Positions 7,481 to 16,779 of a stretch of 64,000 nucleotides of DNA are shown here, one piece after another. The notes beneath the pieces are model-generated. The model saw only the letters and a list, made by a program, of their open reading frames with translations. It was not told the origin of the DNA and made no database searches. Numbering within the stretch: the first letter of the stretch is position 1; each line of letters opens with the position of its first letter. Source of the stretch: Paenibacillus oralis (GTDB lineage Bacteria > Bacillota > Bacilli > Paenibacillales > Paenibacillaceae); assembly GCF_003863965.1 (NCBI RefSeq), contig NZ_RRCN01000001.1, positions 2,137,675 to 2,201,674 on the forward strand, given 5' to 3'. A program made the translations under genes and the position numbers.

Positions 7481-8101
7481 TTGAGAAAAACTAGTTTGGG
7501 AATGTTACTTTTGGCACTGTTATTACTGGTTACTGCATGTGGAGGTACTGCGAGTACTGCGCCTGCATCAACAGGAACGCAGAATGCTAATAACTCTGTA
7601 AAGGATCAAGGCGCTGCAGAGAACGTAAATAATGAGCAAACAGGTGACGCTGATACAGCAGAACCGGCTAAGGAGCCTGAAGAGCCGAAAGAGGTTGCTT
7701 ACAAAGTAGGGGACAAGTTCAATTTGGGCAATTGGGAAGTTGTGCTGGACTCCTTTGAATTCAATCAAAAAGTCAGTGATGAATACTTTTCTTCTAGTGC
7801 GGACGAGGGCAATAAGTTTCTAATTTTAAATTATACGGTTACCAATGAAGGAACGGAAGCAGACAACTTTACGTCAATGATTGGCGGAGTCGAAATGAAG
7901 GCGATATTTAAGGACAAATATGAGTATACATATACGATCACGATGATAGATAAGGACCTTAGCAAAGAAAGTGTTAAGCCACTGTCTTCAAAAACCGGCT
8001 TTGTTGTAATGGAAGTTCCTGACGAAGTAGCTAAATCAGAAGATGGTTTGATTCTAAACCTGGCAAAAGATAAGGACAAGGCCACTATTAATTTAAGATA
8101 G
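7481..8101 (+). CDS. DUF4352-type lipoprotein
   Basis: A 206-residue exported lipoprotein. TTG start behind AAGGGGGAG, a signal peptide MRKTSLGMLLLALLLL, and lipobox VTACG with Cys at about residue 20. A low-complexity Ala/Glu/Thr linker follows (about 25-70), then a beta-rich domain starting KVGDKFNLGNWEVVLDSFEF and containing FLILNYTVTNEGTEA, typical of the DUF4352 (telokin-like, immunoglobulin-fold) family. These domains sit outside the membrane. Their ligands are mostly unknown. It is monocistronic, with its own terminator, inside the accessory zone. Confidence 0.8.
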   Translation: MRKTSLGMLLLALLLLVTACGGTASTAPASTGTQNANNSVKDQGAAENVNNEQTGDADTAEPAKEPEEPKEVAYKVGDKFNLGNWEVVLDSFEFNQKVSDEYFSSSADEGNKFLILNYTVTNEGTEADNFTSMIGGVEMKAIFKDKYEYTYTITMIDKDLSKESVKPLSSKTGFVVMEVPDEVAKSEDGLILNLAKDKDKATINLR

Positions 8102-8126
8102 CTGAAGTTGCCGCTAGTATGAAAGA

Positions 8127-8172
8127 AACCGCAAGCGTAAGGGATTTCTCCCCAGGGCTTGCGGTTTTTTTT
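8127..8172 (+). terminator. Terminator of the lipoprotein gene
   Basis: AACCGCAAGC and GCTTGCGGTT with a run of T. Confidence 0.85.
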
Positions 8173-8354
8173 GAGAGTTCCATCGCTTCAATGAAACCTG
8201 TATCCGTCTTTCGTTCGCTAGTGAATCTCCCCCCAACCCTAGCCTAAAGTCCAGGTTCAGACACCCCCCTAAGACGGTTATGCCGGGCAAATAAGGTAGT
8301 TATAATGGGTTTATAACTCAGAGCGTGACTTATGAAGCCAAAGGAGTGTTTGAA

Positions 8355-9134
8355 TTGAAAGCAGTAGAAGCGACGACAATAGCGCGGGCGGGTAAGGTGA
8401 ATTGGGTGCTTTTTAATCCCAAAACCTATGCGACGATTCTCTATTTATTGCTGTCACTCCCGTTAGGGATAATCTATTTGACACTAGCGATCACGGGGCT
8501 TGCCCTATCCATCGGTTTGACTCCGATATTTATCGGGATACCGCTGTTTTTTGGAGTAGCTAAGCTGTTGAATGGGATTGTAAATTTTGAACAAAGCCTA
8601 ATTCGCCATATTTTAGGTTTACCGGTTCCTCCTGTTTCGGTTCCAAACCATCTACAGCCTGAAGTTGGGCAGAATTGGTTGAAGCGAATGGTGAAGGGGT
8701 TTGACGGTGGACTATTCATTAGAAATCTGATGCTCGTATTACTTAGATTTATAACAGGCATTGTCTTTTTCGTTGTGATGGTGACGGTTATTGCATTAGG
8801 ACTCGGACTTATTGCTCTTCCCGTCGTGCATATCATTTTAATGAATGAAATGCAGCTGGATATTCTGGAGAACAACTTGTTTCGTTATTTTCATATCGAT
8901 TGGACTTATAATCAGCAATATCTGCTATACGTAGGCGTTGGTCTTGTACTTTTTTGGATTGCGCTTCGCGTCGTGAACGGGCTCATGCAAATTCAGCGTA
9001 GAATCATGTATGTGGACGAGTCCTATCAGCCGTCGTCAAAGCCAGTTGAAGCACAATTCCATGCGCCCGATCAGTCGCATTATGAAACGTATCATGGAGA
9101 TCAACCCACGCAAGAGAAGGTGTGGCTTGCTTAA
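8355..9134 (+). CDS. Membrane protein with putative-sensor (PF13796-like) domain
   Basis: A 259-residue integral membrane protein. I choose TTG 8355 because AAAGGAG lies 8 bases upstream; an in-frame GTG at 8325 has no RBS. Four hydrophobic segments come in two pairs: about residues 25-75 (LYLLLSLPLGIIYLTLAITG and the GLTPIFIGIPLFFG turn) and about 135-170 (FITGIVFFVVMVTVIALG). A further segment lies near 200-220. The repeated layout is that of the sensor domain otherwise found fused to histidine kinases, but no kinase domain follows. The C-terminal 30 residues are polar. Role unknown. A terminator at 9170 isolates it. Confidence 0.65.
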   Translation: MKAVEATTIARAGKVNWVLFNPKTYATILYLLLSLPLGIIYLTLAITGLALSIGLTPIFIGIPLFFGVAKLLNGIVNFEQSLIRHILGLPVPPVSVPNHLQPEVGQNWLKRMVKGFDGGLFIRNLMLVLLRFITGIVFFVVMVTVIALGLGLIALPVVHIILMNEMQLDILENNLFRYFHIDWTYNQQYLLYVGVGLVLFWIALRVVNGLMQIQRRIMYVDESYQPSSKPVEAQFHAPDQSHYETYHGDQPTQEKVWLA

Positions 9135-9169
9135 AAGAGAGCTTTAGAAGTCTAGTAATAATACTCAGC

Positions 9170-9200
9170 GAGTTCTGTCACGATGACAGAACTCATTTTT
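9170..9200 (+). terminator. Terminator after sensor-domain protein
   Basis: Perfect 11-bp stem GAGTTCTGTCA/TGACAGAACTC with a 3-base loop and ATTTTT. Confidence 0.9.
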
Positions 9201-9390
9201 CTATTACACGCTGCAGCCGCGCCGCCGTATCCGCTGAAGCGGTATAAATCATGGTTAACAATCTCAATATGGATGGATGTGAACTTGGATATCATACTTG
9301 CTTGCGGTAAGTGACCGTTACCTTAGATGTGCTATAATCGTATGTAGACTGCAGCAAAATGACGATTTATGATAAGAAAGGGAAATGTTT

Positions 9391-10596
9391 ATGTTCCATC
9401 CTGAACAAGTAAAGAGTTATATCCTGCATCCGGAGCATATTGTAAGCAATACCGCTCTTAGATATTTTGAAGACAGCTTTTTATATGAAAATGATACTGC
9501 TTTAATGCCGCTTTTGTTAGAAAAACTGAAGCAATCTAAGCAGGCCCAAGTTCATTTGTTCCGTGGATATAAGTTCCCGCAAACCGAAGAGACGATCCGC
9601 GAGTTGCTGGCCTTGTGTCAGTCAACGGCATACGATGATAATACGAAATTCCACTTGAAGAATATGTTGTATCATAGCGATCCCCAGTTGTTGGAGCCCT
9701 TTGTGGAGTTCATCGATAAAGATCCGCTTTGGAAAAAACGGGTGCAGCAAAAGCGCAATCTTTCGATTATGGACGATCAGGAACTAGTAAGCGCCTTCCA
9801 ATTGTTTATTGAGCAAACCACCGATAAATTTGTAAATGAGTTTGATACAACGTATGGTGACGAAATCGTGAATGAGTTGTCTCGTCGGACGTGTATCGAT
9901 CCCGATGCTGTACTGCAGAAGCTGGATGCTTATAATCCGGAGGACTTAAGCTATGAAACCGCCTATTTTGTTCAGCTGGCGGGTGCAATGAAGCTGGAAG
10001 CGGCCATTCCTTTGTTGTGCGGCTTATTGGGAGCGGAGGATGATTGGCTTCCAGAGAAGGCTGTAGAGGCGCTTGTTCATATCGGGACAACCTCGGTTGT
10101 GACGACGCTGGCCGACCGGTATTTTGCTGCTAACGGGGAATATTTCCGGCTGTATGCTTCCGATGTGTTCGGTAAAATCAAGCTGTCCGCCTCGGAAGAG
10201 GCATTGCTAACGCTGCTGCCGGAAGAACAGAATCTTACCTATGCGACCAGGTTGGCGGATGGTCTATGCGAGCTAGGATCAAGCAAGGGCCTTCCGTTAG
10301 TCCAGGCGATGGTGGAAGGAGGTTACGACCGGGGACTAATGAGCCTTACGGAGTCGATTTATGCTTACTGCGTAATCTCAAACACGCCGCATCCTTCATT
10401 ACCGCAATGGAAGAAGGAGCTTGATATGGAAGAAGCGCGGCTGGCCAGGCGTGAGAAGGAACTGGAACAAATGTTTGTCAGCCCCAAACTCCAAGGTAGC
10501 CTGAGCATACCTTATACTAATCCGAATAAAGTAGGACGCAACGATCCTTGTCCTTGCGGAAGCGGGAAGAAGTATAAGAAATGCTGCGGCGCGTAG
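9391..10596 (+). CDS. HEAT-like repeat protein with C-terminal SEC-C zinc motif
   Basis: About 401 residues. The body is all-helical and looks like HEAT/Armadillo-type repeats (for example [20 protein letters not shown], about 210-230). The final 22 residues carry the SEC-C motif [20 protein letters not shown], whose CxC...CC ligands bind zinc and which also ends SecA. ATG 9391 is preferred to ATG 9385 because of spacing from AAAGGGA. A TGCTATAAT extended -10 lies at 9330-9338. Proteins of this type are probably adaptor or quality-control factors. No precise role can be read here. Confidence 0.75.
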   Translation: MFHPEQVKSYILHPEHIVSNTALRYFEDSFLYENDTALMPLLLEKLKQSKQAQVHLFRGYKFPQTEETIRELLALCQSTAYDDNTKFHLKNMLYHSDPQLLEPFVEFIDKDPLWKKRVQQKRNLSIMDDQELVSAFQLFIEQTTDKFVNEFDTTYGDEIVNELSRRTCIDPDAVLQKLDAYNPEDLSYETAYFVQLAGAMKLEAAIPLLCGLLGAEDDWLPEKAVEALVHIGTTSVVTTLADRYFAANGEYFRLYASDVFGKIKLSASEEALLTLLPEEQNLTYATRLADGLCELGSSKGLPLVQAMVEGGYDRGLMSLTESIYAYCVISNTPHPSLPQWKKELDMEEARLARREKELEQMFVSPKLQGSLSIPYTNPNKVGRNDPCPCGSGKKYKKCCGA

Positions 10597-10659
10597 GCGG
10601 GGAACTGAACGCAATGGATTTTTGTAGCATGAAATGAAACGGTGAATTTAGAAAACAAC

Positions 10660-10694
10660 AGCCCGGCACCGATAAGGTGCTGGGCTAGCATTTT
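10660..10694. terminator. Bidirectional terminator
   Basis: AGCCCGGCACC and GGTGCTGGGCT stem between the convergent SEC-C gene and the small proline-rich gene. T-rich on the right, A-rich on the left. Confidence 0.8.
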
Positions 10695-10700
10695 TCTTCT

Positions 10701-10991
10701 CTAAAAACAAGTAAACGACACAATGCTTCTTAGATCGACTCCAGTAAACACCCATGTTCGACCGGTCCATCTAAAACCCGCAACGGATGTACGTCCTACA
10801 AAGGTTGGGAAGAACCAGAACGCGTTCCCATTTCTCAGCCACACAAATGTGTTGCGGAATAAACAACCGGCAATAGCTCCGGGGTCGATGGCGAACGCTG
10901 TAGCAGCAGGTTGCGGTGGTATGAATTGTGGAGGAGGGGCGGATGGTGGCCGCTGTGTTCCTTGTGGTCCAAAAGGCGGTGTAAATGCCAT
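10701..10991 (-). CDS. Small proline-rich protein with conserved aromatic C-terminal domain (spore-associated type, unknown function)
   Basis: A 96-residue protein. The N-terminal third is Pro/Gln rich (PPFGPQGTQRPPSAPPPQF). The rest is compact and aromatic: GCLFRNTFVWLRNGNAFWFF, then RWTGRTWVFTGVDLRSIVSF. This pattern is known from small uncharacterised proteins of Bacillus and Paenibacillus often found near spore or coat genes. The RBS TTAAGGAG is 8 bases from ATG. It follows another minus-strand small gene by 41 bases, so the two probably form an operon. Confidence 0.7.
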   Translation of the reverse strand: MAFTPPFGPQGTQRPPSAPPPQFIPPQPAATAFAIDPGAIAGCLFRNTFVWLRNGNAFWFFPTFVGRTSVAGFRWTGRTWVFTGVDLRSIVSFTCF

Positions 10992-11032
10992 AAGATTTCA
11001 CTCCTTAATTAGAGGATTAGGTTTGATCAGGC

Positions 11033-11338
11033 CTATAATAATGAAATGGCGAGTAAATTGAACAACACTAGGGGTAAAACGAAATCATTTTGGAAACCAG
11101 GAACAAAACCTCGACTAGTCTCATGGCTGGGTAGTCTTAAGTAAAGAATTCCCCTTTCGCATTGGATAAGTAATCCTTCAAAAACATCGCCATCTACGGT
11201 CTCCACTCGAACAAGTGTATTAACATGACTGTTACATATATTTGCTATATGATCTTGAATGGATTTTAAGTTATGCCTAGTAGTTGGATCCATTCGATAC
11301 AGTGTTTGTTCTTGTTGTCCCTGCTGTTGCAAGCTCAT
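11033..11338 (-). CDS. Small protein with Sm/SH3-like strand pattern, partner of the proline-rich protein
   Basis: About 101 residues from ATG 11338, which has GGAGG at the right distance. An upstream ATG at 11380 is less well placed. A polar Gln-rich start is followed by a helix (HNLKSIQDHIANICNSH). Then comes a beta pattern VNTLVRVETVDGDVFEGLLI-QCERGILYLRL that resembles Sm-like or SH3-like barrels (GDVFEGLL turn), and a hydrophobic tail. It is first gene of the small minus-strand operon with 10701-10991. Function unknown. The Sm-like comparison rests on pattern only. Confidence 0.65.
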   Translation of the reverse strand: MSLQQQGQQEQTLYRMDPTTRHNLKSIQDHIANICNSHVNTLVRVETVDGDVFEGLLIQCERGILYLRLPSHETSRGFVPGFQNDFVLPLVLFNLLAISLL

Positions 11339-11527
11339 GGTCGTGACCTCCATTTCAGATTCATTCATTTTCTCCATCATATGCAGAAGCCTATAAGGGA
11401 GTGATTACCCGTTATAGCTATTAGCTATAGCTAGTTATGACTTTTGAGTGTTACGTAAAAAATCCTCTTCCATGCTACAATCAAAGCATTACGATTTAAC
11501 ATGAGACAGATCGGGGAGGTTTTTTGA

Positions 11528-12691
11528 ATGAGCAGCAAATTTCAAATCGTAGGTAGCTTGTTGCGACCGTCTGAACTATTAAAATATAAAACACAAATAG
11601 AACATCGGGATGATATCAGCTATCCATTTTATCAAGATTTTGAGGGCTACGAGCAGTGTGAAACAGAGGCCATTCAGGCTGTAATTGAAAAAGAAATTGA
11701 GCATGATTTGTCGGTTATTACTGATGGTGAATATTCCAAATCCATGTGGCATCTGGATTTTGTTTGGGGATTTCAAGGAATTAACCGCTATATTGCGGAT
11801 CATGGGTATTTTTTCCGTGACGTTGATGGAAGTTCGAAATATGAGACGCGAAAAGATATTGGTTTGCGCATTACAGGTGAATTGAGCGGAAAAAACCATC
11901 ATTTTATTGGAATATTCAAAAAATTCCAAGCTCTTGCTGGCGACCGTGAAACGAAGCTGTGCGTACCTTCTCCATCACATATTTTTGGTGAGTTGTCATG
12001 GTCGGATAACATTGGCGGCAAAGATGCGGTTTATAAAAATAGACATGAGCTTAAAAACGGCCTCGTCAAGGCATATAAGGAATTTGTGGAGGAATTTGCT
12101 GCTGCTGGAGGGAAAATTCTGCAATTTGACGATTGCTTATGGGAACTGTTTGCGGATGACAACCCGAATTCTCCGTATACCGGTGAAAATATCAATCAAG
12201 AGGAAGTACAAGCTCTTGCTACTGAATTTATTGACATTAACAATACATTGATTGATTTTGGTCATCGTTTAGGTTTAAAAATGTGGACGCACAACTGTCG
12301 TGGCAACTATGATTCCCGTAATATGGGGGGCGGCTCATATGTGAAAATTGCTAATCTGTTCTTGAAGCAGCTTAAATATGACCGTTTCTTCCTGGAATGG
12401 GACGATGAACGCGCAGGTTCACTTGAGGCGCTTGCCGTATTCAAGGATAAGCCGGAAACAGAAATTGTACTTGGCTTGTTGTCATCTAAAACGAATACGC
12501 TTGATGATGAAGAGCGTGTAATCAGATTGCTTGATGAAGCATCGAGCATTATTGACAAGGATAGATTGTTGCTATCCCATCAATGTGGATTTGCTTCTTG
12601 TGATGGTGGTAATGAATTAACCGAGGCTGAGCAGTGGGCAAAAATTAATCAAGGACAAAGAATTGCCCAGCAATATTGGAACTCGAAGTGA
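11528..12691 (+). CDS. MetE C-terminal-like methyltransferase family protein (YxjG/YxjH type)
   Basis: A 387-residue TIM-barrel protein of the cobalamin-independent methionine synthase family, single-domain form. The start FQIVGSLLRPSELL is the typical GS-x-x-RP of this group. Zinc ligands appear as His/Cys in MWTHNCRGNYDSR (about 250) and Cys in LSHQCGFASC (about 355). Single-domain members transfer a methyl group to a thiol such as homocysteine from a donor other than methyl-folate, or act in methanethiol chemistry. The donor here is unknown. The RBS is GGGGAGG. I see no S-box or T-box in the 140-base leader. An ssrA relic begins 6 bases after the stop codon, so the gene abuts an island junction. 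Confidence 0.85.
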   Translation: MSSKFQIVGSLLRPSELLKYKTQIEHRDDISYPFYQDFEGYEQCETEAIQAVIEKEIEHDLSVITDGEYSKSMWHLDFVWGFQGINRYIADHGYFFRDVDGSSKYETRKDIGLRITGELSGKNHHFIGIFKKFQALAGDRETKLCVPSPSHIFGELSWSDNIGGKDAVYKNRHELKNGLVKAYKEFVEEFAAAGGKILQFDDCLWELFADDNPNSPYTGENINQEEVQALATEFIDINNTLIDFGHRLGLKMWTHNCRGNYDSRNMGGGSYVKIANLFLKQLKYDRFFLEWDDERAGSLEALAVFKDKPETEIVLGLLSSKTNTLDDEERVIRLLDEASSIIDKDRLLLSHQCGFASCDGGNELTEAEQWAKINQGQRIAQQYWNSK

Positions 12692-12696
12692 AGATT

Positions 12697-12765
12697 TTCG
12701 GGTGACATCAAAACTTTCACTACACCCGTAGAAGCCTGTGTGGCGTTGCCTTCGGACAGGGGTTC
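12697..12765 (+). repeat. ssrA 3'-end relic 2 (69 bases)
   Basis: Matches ssrA 6467-6535 from TTCGGGTGACATC through GGACAGGGGTTC with three differences, then breaks off before the T-arm closes. It shares the variant GCCTGTGTGG with relic 3 rather than the native ACCTATGTGG. This suggests that both came from a different ssrA allele carried on incoming elements. Confidence 0.9.
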
Positions 12766-12894
12766 TTCGTGGTTCTAAGCATGACCATTTCTTATGGTTA
12801 TGCTTTTTGTATGATATAATATTTTGCAAAAAGCAGATGATAACGATTGAGTAGGGGTACTGGTAGGAATATTGTCATTATAAGGGGGGAATAT

Positions 12895-13266
12895 ATGACC
12901 TTCACTTGTGTTCTTTGTAACGGTGATTTAAAGAAAGATGAAGTTGGTATTTACTGTTTTGATTGTGGAGAAGAATACGTTATGGTTGATTCTTTAGAAA
13001 AACTCAAAAAGTGTGTTCTTCCTAATGAAAGTATTGACTATATACATACTACCAGAATTGGCCGATTTCCTTGTGACATGAGTCCTGTTATAGTTCAAAA
13101 GTGTAAACTCAAGAAATACAAAGTAAGGTCAGCTGAAGAAAGAGCGAAGTTAGATGCAAGAAATGAGAAGGCACGTCAAAAACGTGCAGAAAAACGGCCC
13201 CTTCCCGAATTCTCCAAATTGCTGACCTCCCATAAGAACATCAAGCTACCTCGTCAAACAACCTAA
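12895..13266 (+). CDS. Zinc-ribbon protein of unknown function
   Basis: 123 residues starting at ATG 12895 behind AAGGGGGG. Two CxxC pairs at the N-terminus (TCVLCNGDL and IYCFDCGEEY) form a rubredoxin-like or zinc-ribbon knuckle, followed by VMVDSLEKLKK. The middle carries two more cysteines (FPCDMS and QKCKLKK). The C-terminal half is very basic (RAEERAKLDARNEKARQKRA-like helix). Nucleic-acid binding is plausible. No family name is offered. It sits between ssrA relic 2 and a terminator. Confidence 0.6.
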   Translation: MTFTCVLCNGDLKKDEVGIYCFDCGEEYVMVDSLEKLKKCVLPNESIDYIHTTRIGRFPCDMSPVIVQKCKLKKYKVRSAEERAKLDARNEKARQKRAEKRPLPEFSKLLTSHKNIKLPRQTT

Positions 13267-13295
13267 GCATAACGCTGCAGCGAATTGTGGTTTTG

Positions 13296-13318
13296 CATAG
13301 CCACGGTTCGCCTCTATA
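13296..13318 (+). repeat. Possible ssrA/tRNA-like 3'-end relic (weak)
   Basis: GCCACGGTTCGCCTCTAT resembles GCCACGGTTCACCTCCAT at 32017-32034, and more distantly the end of ssrA. Like the clear relics it is followed within 15 bases by a terminator built on AATCC...GGATT. Too short to be certain. Confidence 0.3.
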
Positions 13319-13326
13319 TCTAGTGA

Positions 13327-13361
13327 AATCCTCAATCTATATTAGGTTGAGGATTTTTTGT
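13327..13361 (+). terminator. Terminator
   Basis: AATCCTCAA and TTGAGGATT stem with TTTTTT. Confidence 0.8.
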
Positions 13362-13512
13362 ATATTAGAACAAGAGCAACTTTTTAATGGGCGAATGAGG
13401 AATTCTGAATTTTTGGCTCTCTTTTAGCCTAGGTATTCTAGAATATATGAGGGAAAATCAATGGAAGCGTCCGAATCAAAGGGGAAATTTATTAGCATGA
13501 AGGATGATGATT

Positions 13513-14268
13513 ATGAACGCTTTGGAAATGAAGCAGGTCTCCAAGAAGTATCGGATCCATGGGAACCGGAACACCATGGCTCTAAACAACGTGGACATGG
13601 TCCTGGGAAACAACGAATTTGTGGGAATCATGGGAACCTCGGGCAGCGGGAAAACGACCTTATTGAACGTGGCATCCGGCATCGACAAATCCGATTAAGG
13701 AGATATCCTCATCAGCGGCCGCAATATCTGTGCGATGAAGAAGAATGAACTCTCTTTGTTTCGGAGAAACCATATCGGCATGGTGTTTCAGGATTTCAAT
13801 CTGCTGAACAGCCTGACGGTTCGAGAGAACATCATGGTTCCGCTGATTCTGGACAAGAATACGGAGAAATTGGAAGAGGGGGAGGCAGAGGTAGAGCATC
13901 TGGCGGAGATGCTGGATATCGGCTCGATTCTCGATCAATATCCTTATGAGATTTCCGGCGGGCAGCAGCAGAGGGCCGCGATATGCCGCGCGATCATCAA
14001 AGATCCCGAGATTTTGTTTGCCGATGAGCCTACGGGGAATCTGGATTCTGAGTCCTCTGAGAAGGTTCTATCCTATTTCGAGCTAATCCATCAGACCCGC
14101 GAGGCGAGCATTCTCATGGTTACGCATGATCTTTTCTCCGCCCGCCACTGTCAGAGGGTGATCTTCTTGCAAGACGGTTCCGTGCTGGGTGAGATCAGCA
14201 GACAAAGCGACGATAAGGAGAAGTTTATGAATCGAATTCTGGATGTGCTGCAAAGAGGTCGCGTATGA
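13513..14268 (+). pseudogene. BceA/YxdL-like ABC transporter ATPase, interrupted by an in-frame TAA
   Basis: The frame encodes a complete ABC ATPase of the peptide-antibiotic (BceAB) group. Walker A is GTSGSGKTT (about residue 40), the Q-loop is VFQDFN, the signature SGGQQQR, Walker [13 protein letters not shown], and the H-loop MVTHD. One TAA at 13696-13698 splits it after GIDKSD; the frame continues without shift as GDILISG. It is therefore a nonsense pseudogene, unless the stop is read through. Its stop overlaps the permease start by 4 bases (ATGA), as in intact operons. No BceRS two-component genes are adjacent. Either a recent inactivation or a sequencing error could explain the stop. 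Confidence 0.85.
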
Positions 14269-16166
14269 GAACGCTCGCCCTCAGAATGTTCAAGGCGAAC
14301 ATTCAGCAATACCGTCTGTTTATTCTGTGCAATTTGGCGTCGGTTGCGATTTTATACAGCTTTATCGCCATATCTGTCAATAAATCCTTTAAGAACCCTA
14401 CAATAGTCGATTCCATGATTTCGAGCAATATCTACGCCCCGACGGCGCTGGTGGTCCTGTTCAGCTGTCTGTTTATTCCGTATACCCACAGTGTATTTAT
14501 GAAGGTTAGGTCGAAAGAGTACGGGATATTGCTGACGCTTGGCATGACGGAGAACGAGGCTAGGGTTCAGGTTCTGGTCGAAAACCTGGTGCTGTGCATC
14601 CTCTTTCTGGTATACGGACTGGGCGCGGGTACACTGCTGTTGTTGTTTTTCTGGGGATTTATCCGGTATGGAATTGGAATTCACGGCATCCCGATGATGG
14701 TCTCTCTCACAGCGTATAAACTAACGGCGCTATATGCGGGAGGCATATTTATGCTGTCGTTGGCCGTAAATCTGCTGGGCATGCTGAAGAGCACCATACT
14801 AGAGAAAATCAAATATACCGATAAAACGGAGAGCGGCGGGCGTACCGGGGTCTGGCTGTGCACGGTCGGCGCAGGGTTAACGGTGGCTTCCTTTGGCATC
14901 ATGGTTTTCTTTTATCATATTCAGAGCAATATTTGGTTCGTCAGCTTACTGGTGTGCGTGCTGGGATCGCTGCTGATTTTTTTTAACGGAAGTGCACTGA
15001 TCGATTACTACAAGCGGAAGCGCCCTAAGTCCTATCTAAAACAGCTCTTTCTGCTGTCGGACATTAAATATTATTATCGCAAAAACCGAACCATCTTTTT
15101 TGTGACGAGTTGGATTTTCTTTGCAATCCTGTTCTTTATGATGTTCAGTCTGGTAACTTACCCCAACTTCACACATAATGCGGTGACCTATCACCCGTAC
15201 CATATGGTCTACACGGAGATCAAAGGCAGCTATCAGCCGCTGGGAGATAATGAAGTCCGGAAAATTGCAGAAGCTCATGATAATCGGGTTGTCCGTGAGG
15301 ATAAGATAAAATTTGTCAGGAACAATGACAACACGGTCTTTGACGTTGCTGATATTAACAAGCTGTTGTTGAAGAGCTACAGGGTTCAGAAAGGTTCGGT
15401 CCTTTATGTATATCCCTACGATGTCAACGATGGGTATGAACATGTAACGAATAGGATAGATTCATTCGAAGGGGCAAGAACCTTCTCTGTTTAGGGCACA
15501 GTAATGGACCCCTTGTTTGGACAGATCAACAGCATATCCGACCAAGTTTTGCTGGTCAACTCGCAGGATTACTCATGGATTGCTACGCAAAGTGACAGCT
15601 ACAAAATCGGCGGGTTTCTGCATGCTTATGATTTTGCCGATTGGCGGCATTCGAAAGGCGTTGTAGAGGATGTGGCGAAGAAGCTGCACGAACTGAATGG
15701 GGGCGATCCGCAGGACCGTTTTTATCAGATTAGTTCCCGAATAGCGGCTTACCGAACCGCGCAGCAAAGCTCCAATTTCCTAACGTTTGTTGTGTTGTAT
15801 GCTTGTCTGCTGTTATACTTCTTCGCAATCGCTATGATTCACTTCAAATTGAAGATGGAATCCTTAAGCGACAACAAGCGGTACCGAAGCTTACATCGAA
15901 TTGGATTGTTGGATGAGGAACTGAAGACGATGATTGATCGGAAAATCTGCGTTATTTTTGGAGTCCCATTTGTTTATGCCGCAGTCCTTACGATTGCATA
16001 CAGCTATTATATCAACAGCTCTTATGGCTACGGTCTAATCGGCCTGGCCAGTGCCGCTGTAACCGTATCTGCCTTTCTTCTTCTGCATGTTACGGTATAT
16101 CGCTACTATTCTCGCGGCTCCTTCCGTCAGGCAGTGGCTGGGATATCGCAGTTTAAAGTATATTAA
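14265..16166 (+). pseudogene. BceB/FtsX-like ABC permease, interrupted by an in-frame TAG
   Basis: About 632 codons encoding a peptide-antibiotic transporter permease. It has an N-terminal membrane segment, a FtsX domain with MKVRSKEYGILLTLGM (about residues 78-93), ten predicted membrane helices, a large extracellular domain (about 300-490) and a C-terminal helix trio. A TAG at 15492-15494 stops the frame inside the extracellular domain. Translation can resume in the same frame at 15504. Such permeases sense and remove peptide antibiotics that bind lipid II cycle intermediates. Both halves of this transporter carry a single nonsense codon with otherwise preserved sequence, implying recent loss. 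Confidence 0.85.
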
Positions 16167-16167
16167 C

Positions 16168-16184
16168 AACTCCACTCGCCTTCA
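16168..16184 (+). repeat. Possible ssrA 3'-end relic (weak)
   Basis: ACTCCACTCGCCTTCAT resembles ACTCCCCTCGCCTCCAT of ssrA (15 of 17) and is followed by the hairpin AAAGCCATCAACC/GGTTGGTGGCTTT at 16197-16229. The same relic-plus-terminator layout occurs at 7.3 and 23.1 kb. Confidence 0.4.
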
Positions 16185-16230
16185 TTAAAGTACGCAAAAG
16201 CCATCAACCAGTGATTGGTTGGTGGCTTTA

Positions 16231-16569
16231 GTGATAAGGGATATACCGGCAACTTATGGAAACCTTGCTGGAGTGACAGGGGGCTGAGGTATTCATAATC
16301 CTATAGAAGCGTCATTTATTAGGGTTGTAGAGAAAATCGAACGATTGGAACAAGAACTGCAGGATTTAGAAGAGCGAATGTACCCAATGCAGAAAGCTCT
16401 ACTTGAACTTGATTTTGAGCAGTTATCGCTTGTAGAAGCCAAGTATTTTTGCAGGGAAGAGCCTATAGATGATGCTCTGATTAATAGCTTTGGCTGGGGG
16501 AGACAAAAGTATTACACGGTCAAAAAAACGGCGCTAATTACTTTAGCCACAACATTAAGAGTTATTTGA
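16231..16569 (+). pseudogene. Remnant of a RinA/ArpU-type phage late transcription regulator
   Basis: Reading frame 1 encodes IRDIPATYGNLAGVTGG, a TGA at 16285, then GIHNPIEASFIRVVEKIERL and a long helix ending GWGRQKYYTVKKTALITLA. This is the layout of RinA/ArpU-like regulators that switch on phage structural genes: a coiled coil followed by a sigma-region-4-like HTH. The N-terminal part is missing and the frame carries an internal stop, so it is a relic. It directly follows a weak ssrA relic, which suits a prophage that had been integrated at ssrA. Confidence 0.7.
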
Positions 16570-16779
16570 GGATATGTAGCCCCGTGACTGAATGACCACG
16601 GGGTATTTAATTAATAGTTGGGTAGAAAAATGCCCTAATTTTAACAACTTTCGCTGAGCTAAATCTTTGGACTCATGCTGTGAAGTCGGAAAATGTTTTA
16701 ATAAGTAAGTCCGAAAGAATCGGAGATGAACTACAACTTCAGTGCAAGTAAGGTTGAGGTTCATCTCATCTGATATTAA

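Noticed and set aside
11400..11527. SAM (S-box) riboswitch before the MetE-like gene
   Set aside because: The leader lacks the conserved S-box core and a terminator; only short AT-rich dyads are present.
13461..13748. 95-residue frame overlapping the start of the ABC ATPase
   Set aside because: Out-of-frame shadow; the Walker A and ABC motifs are in the other frame, interrupted by a stop codon.
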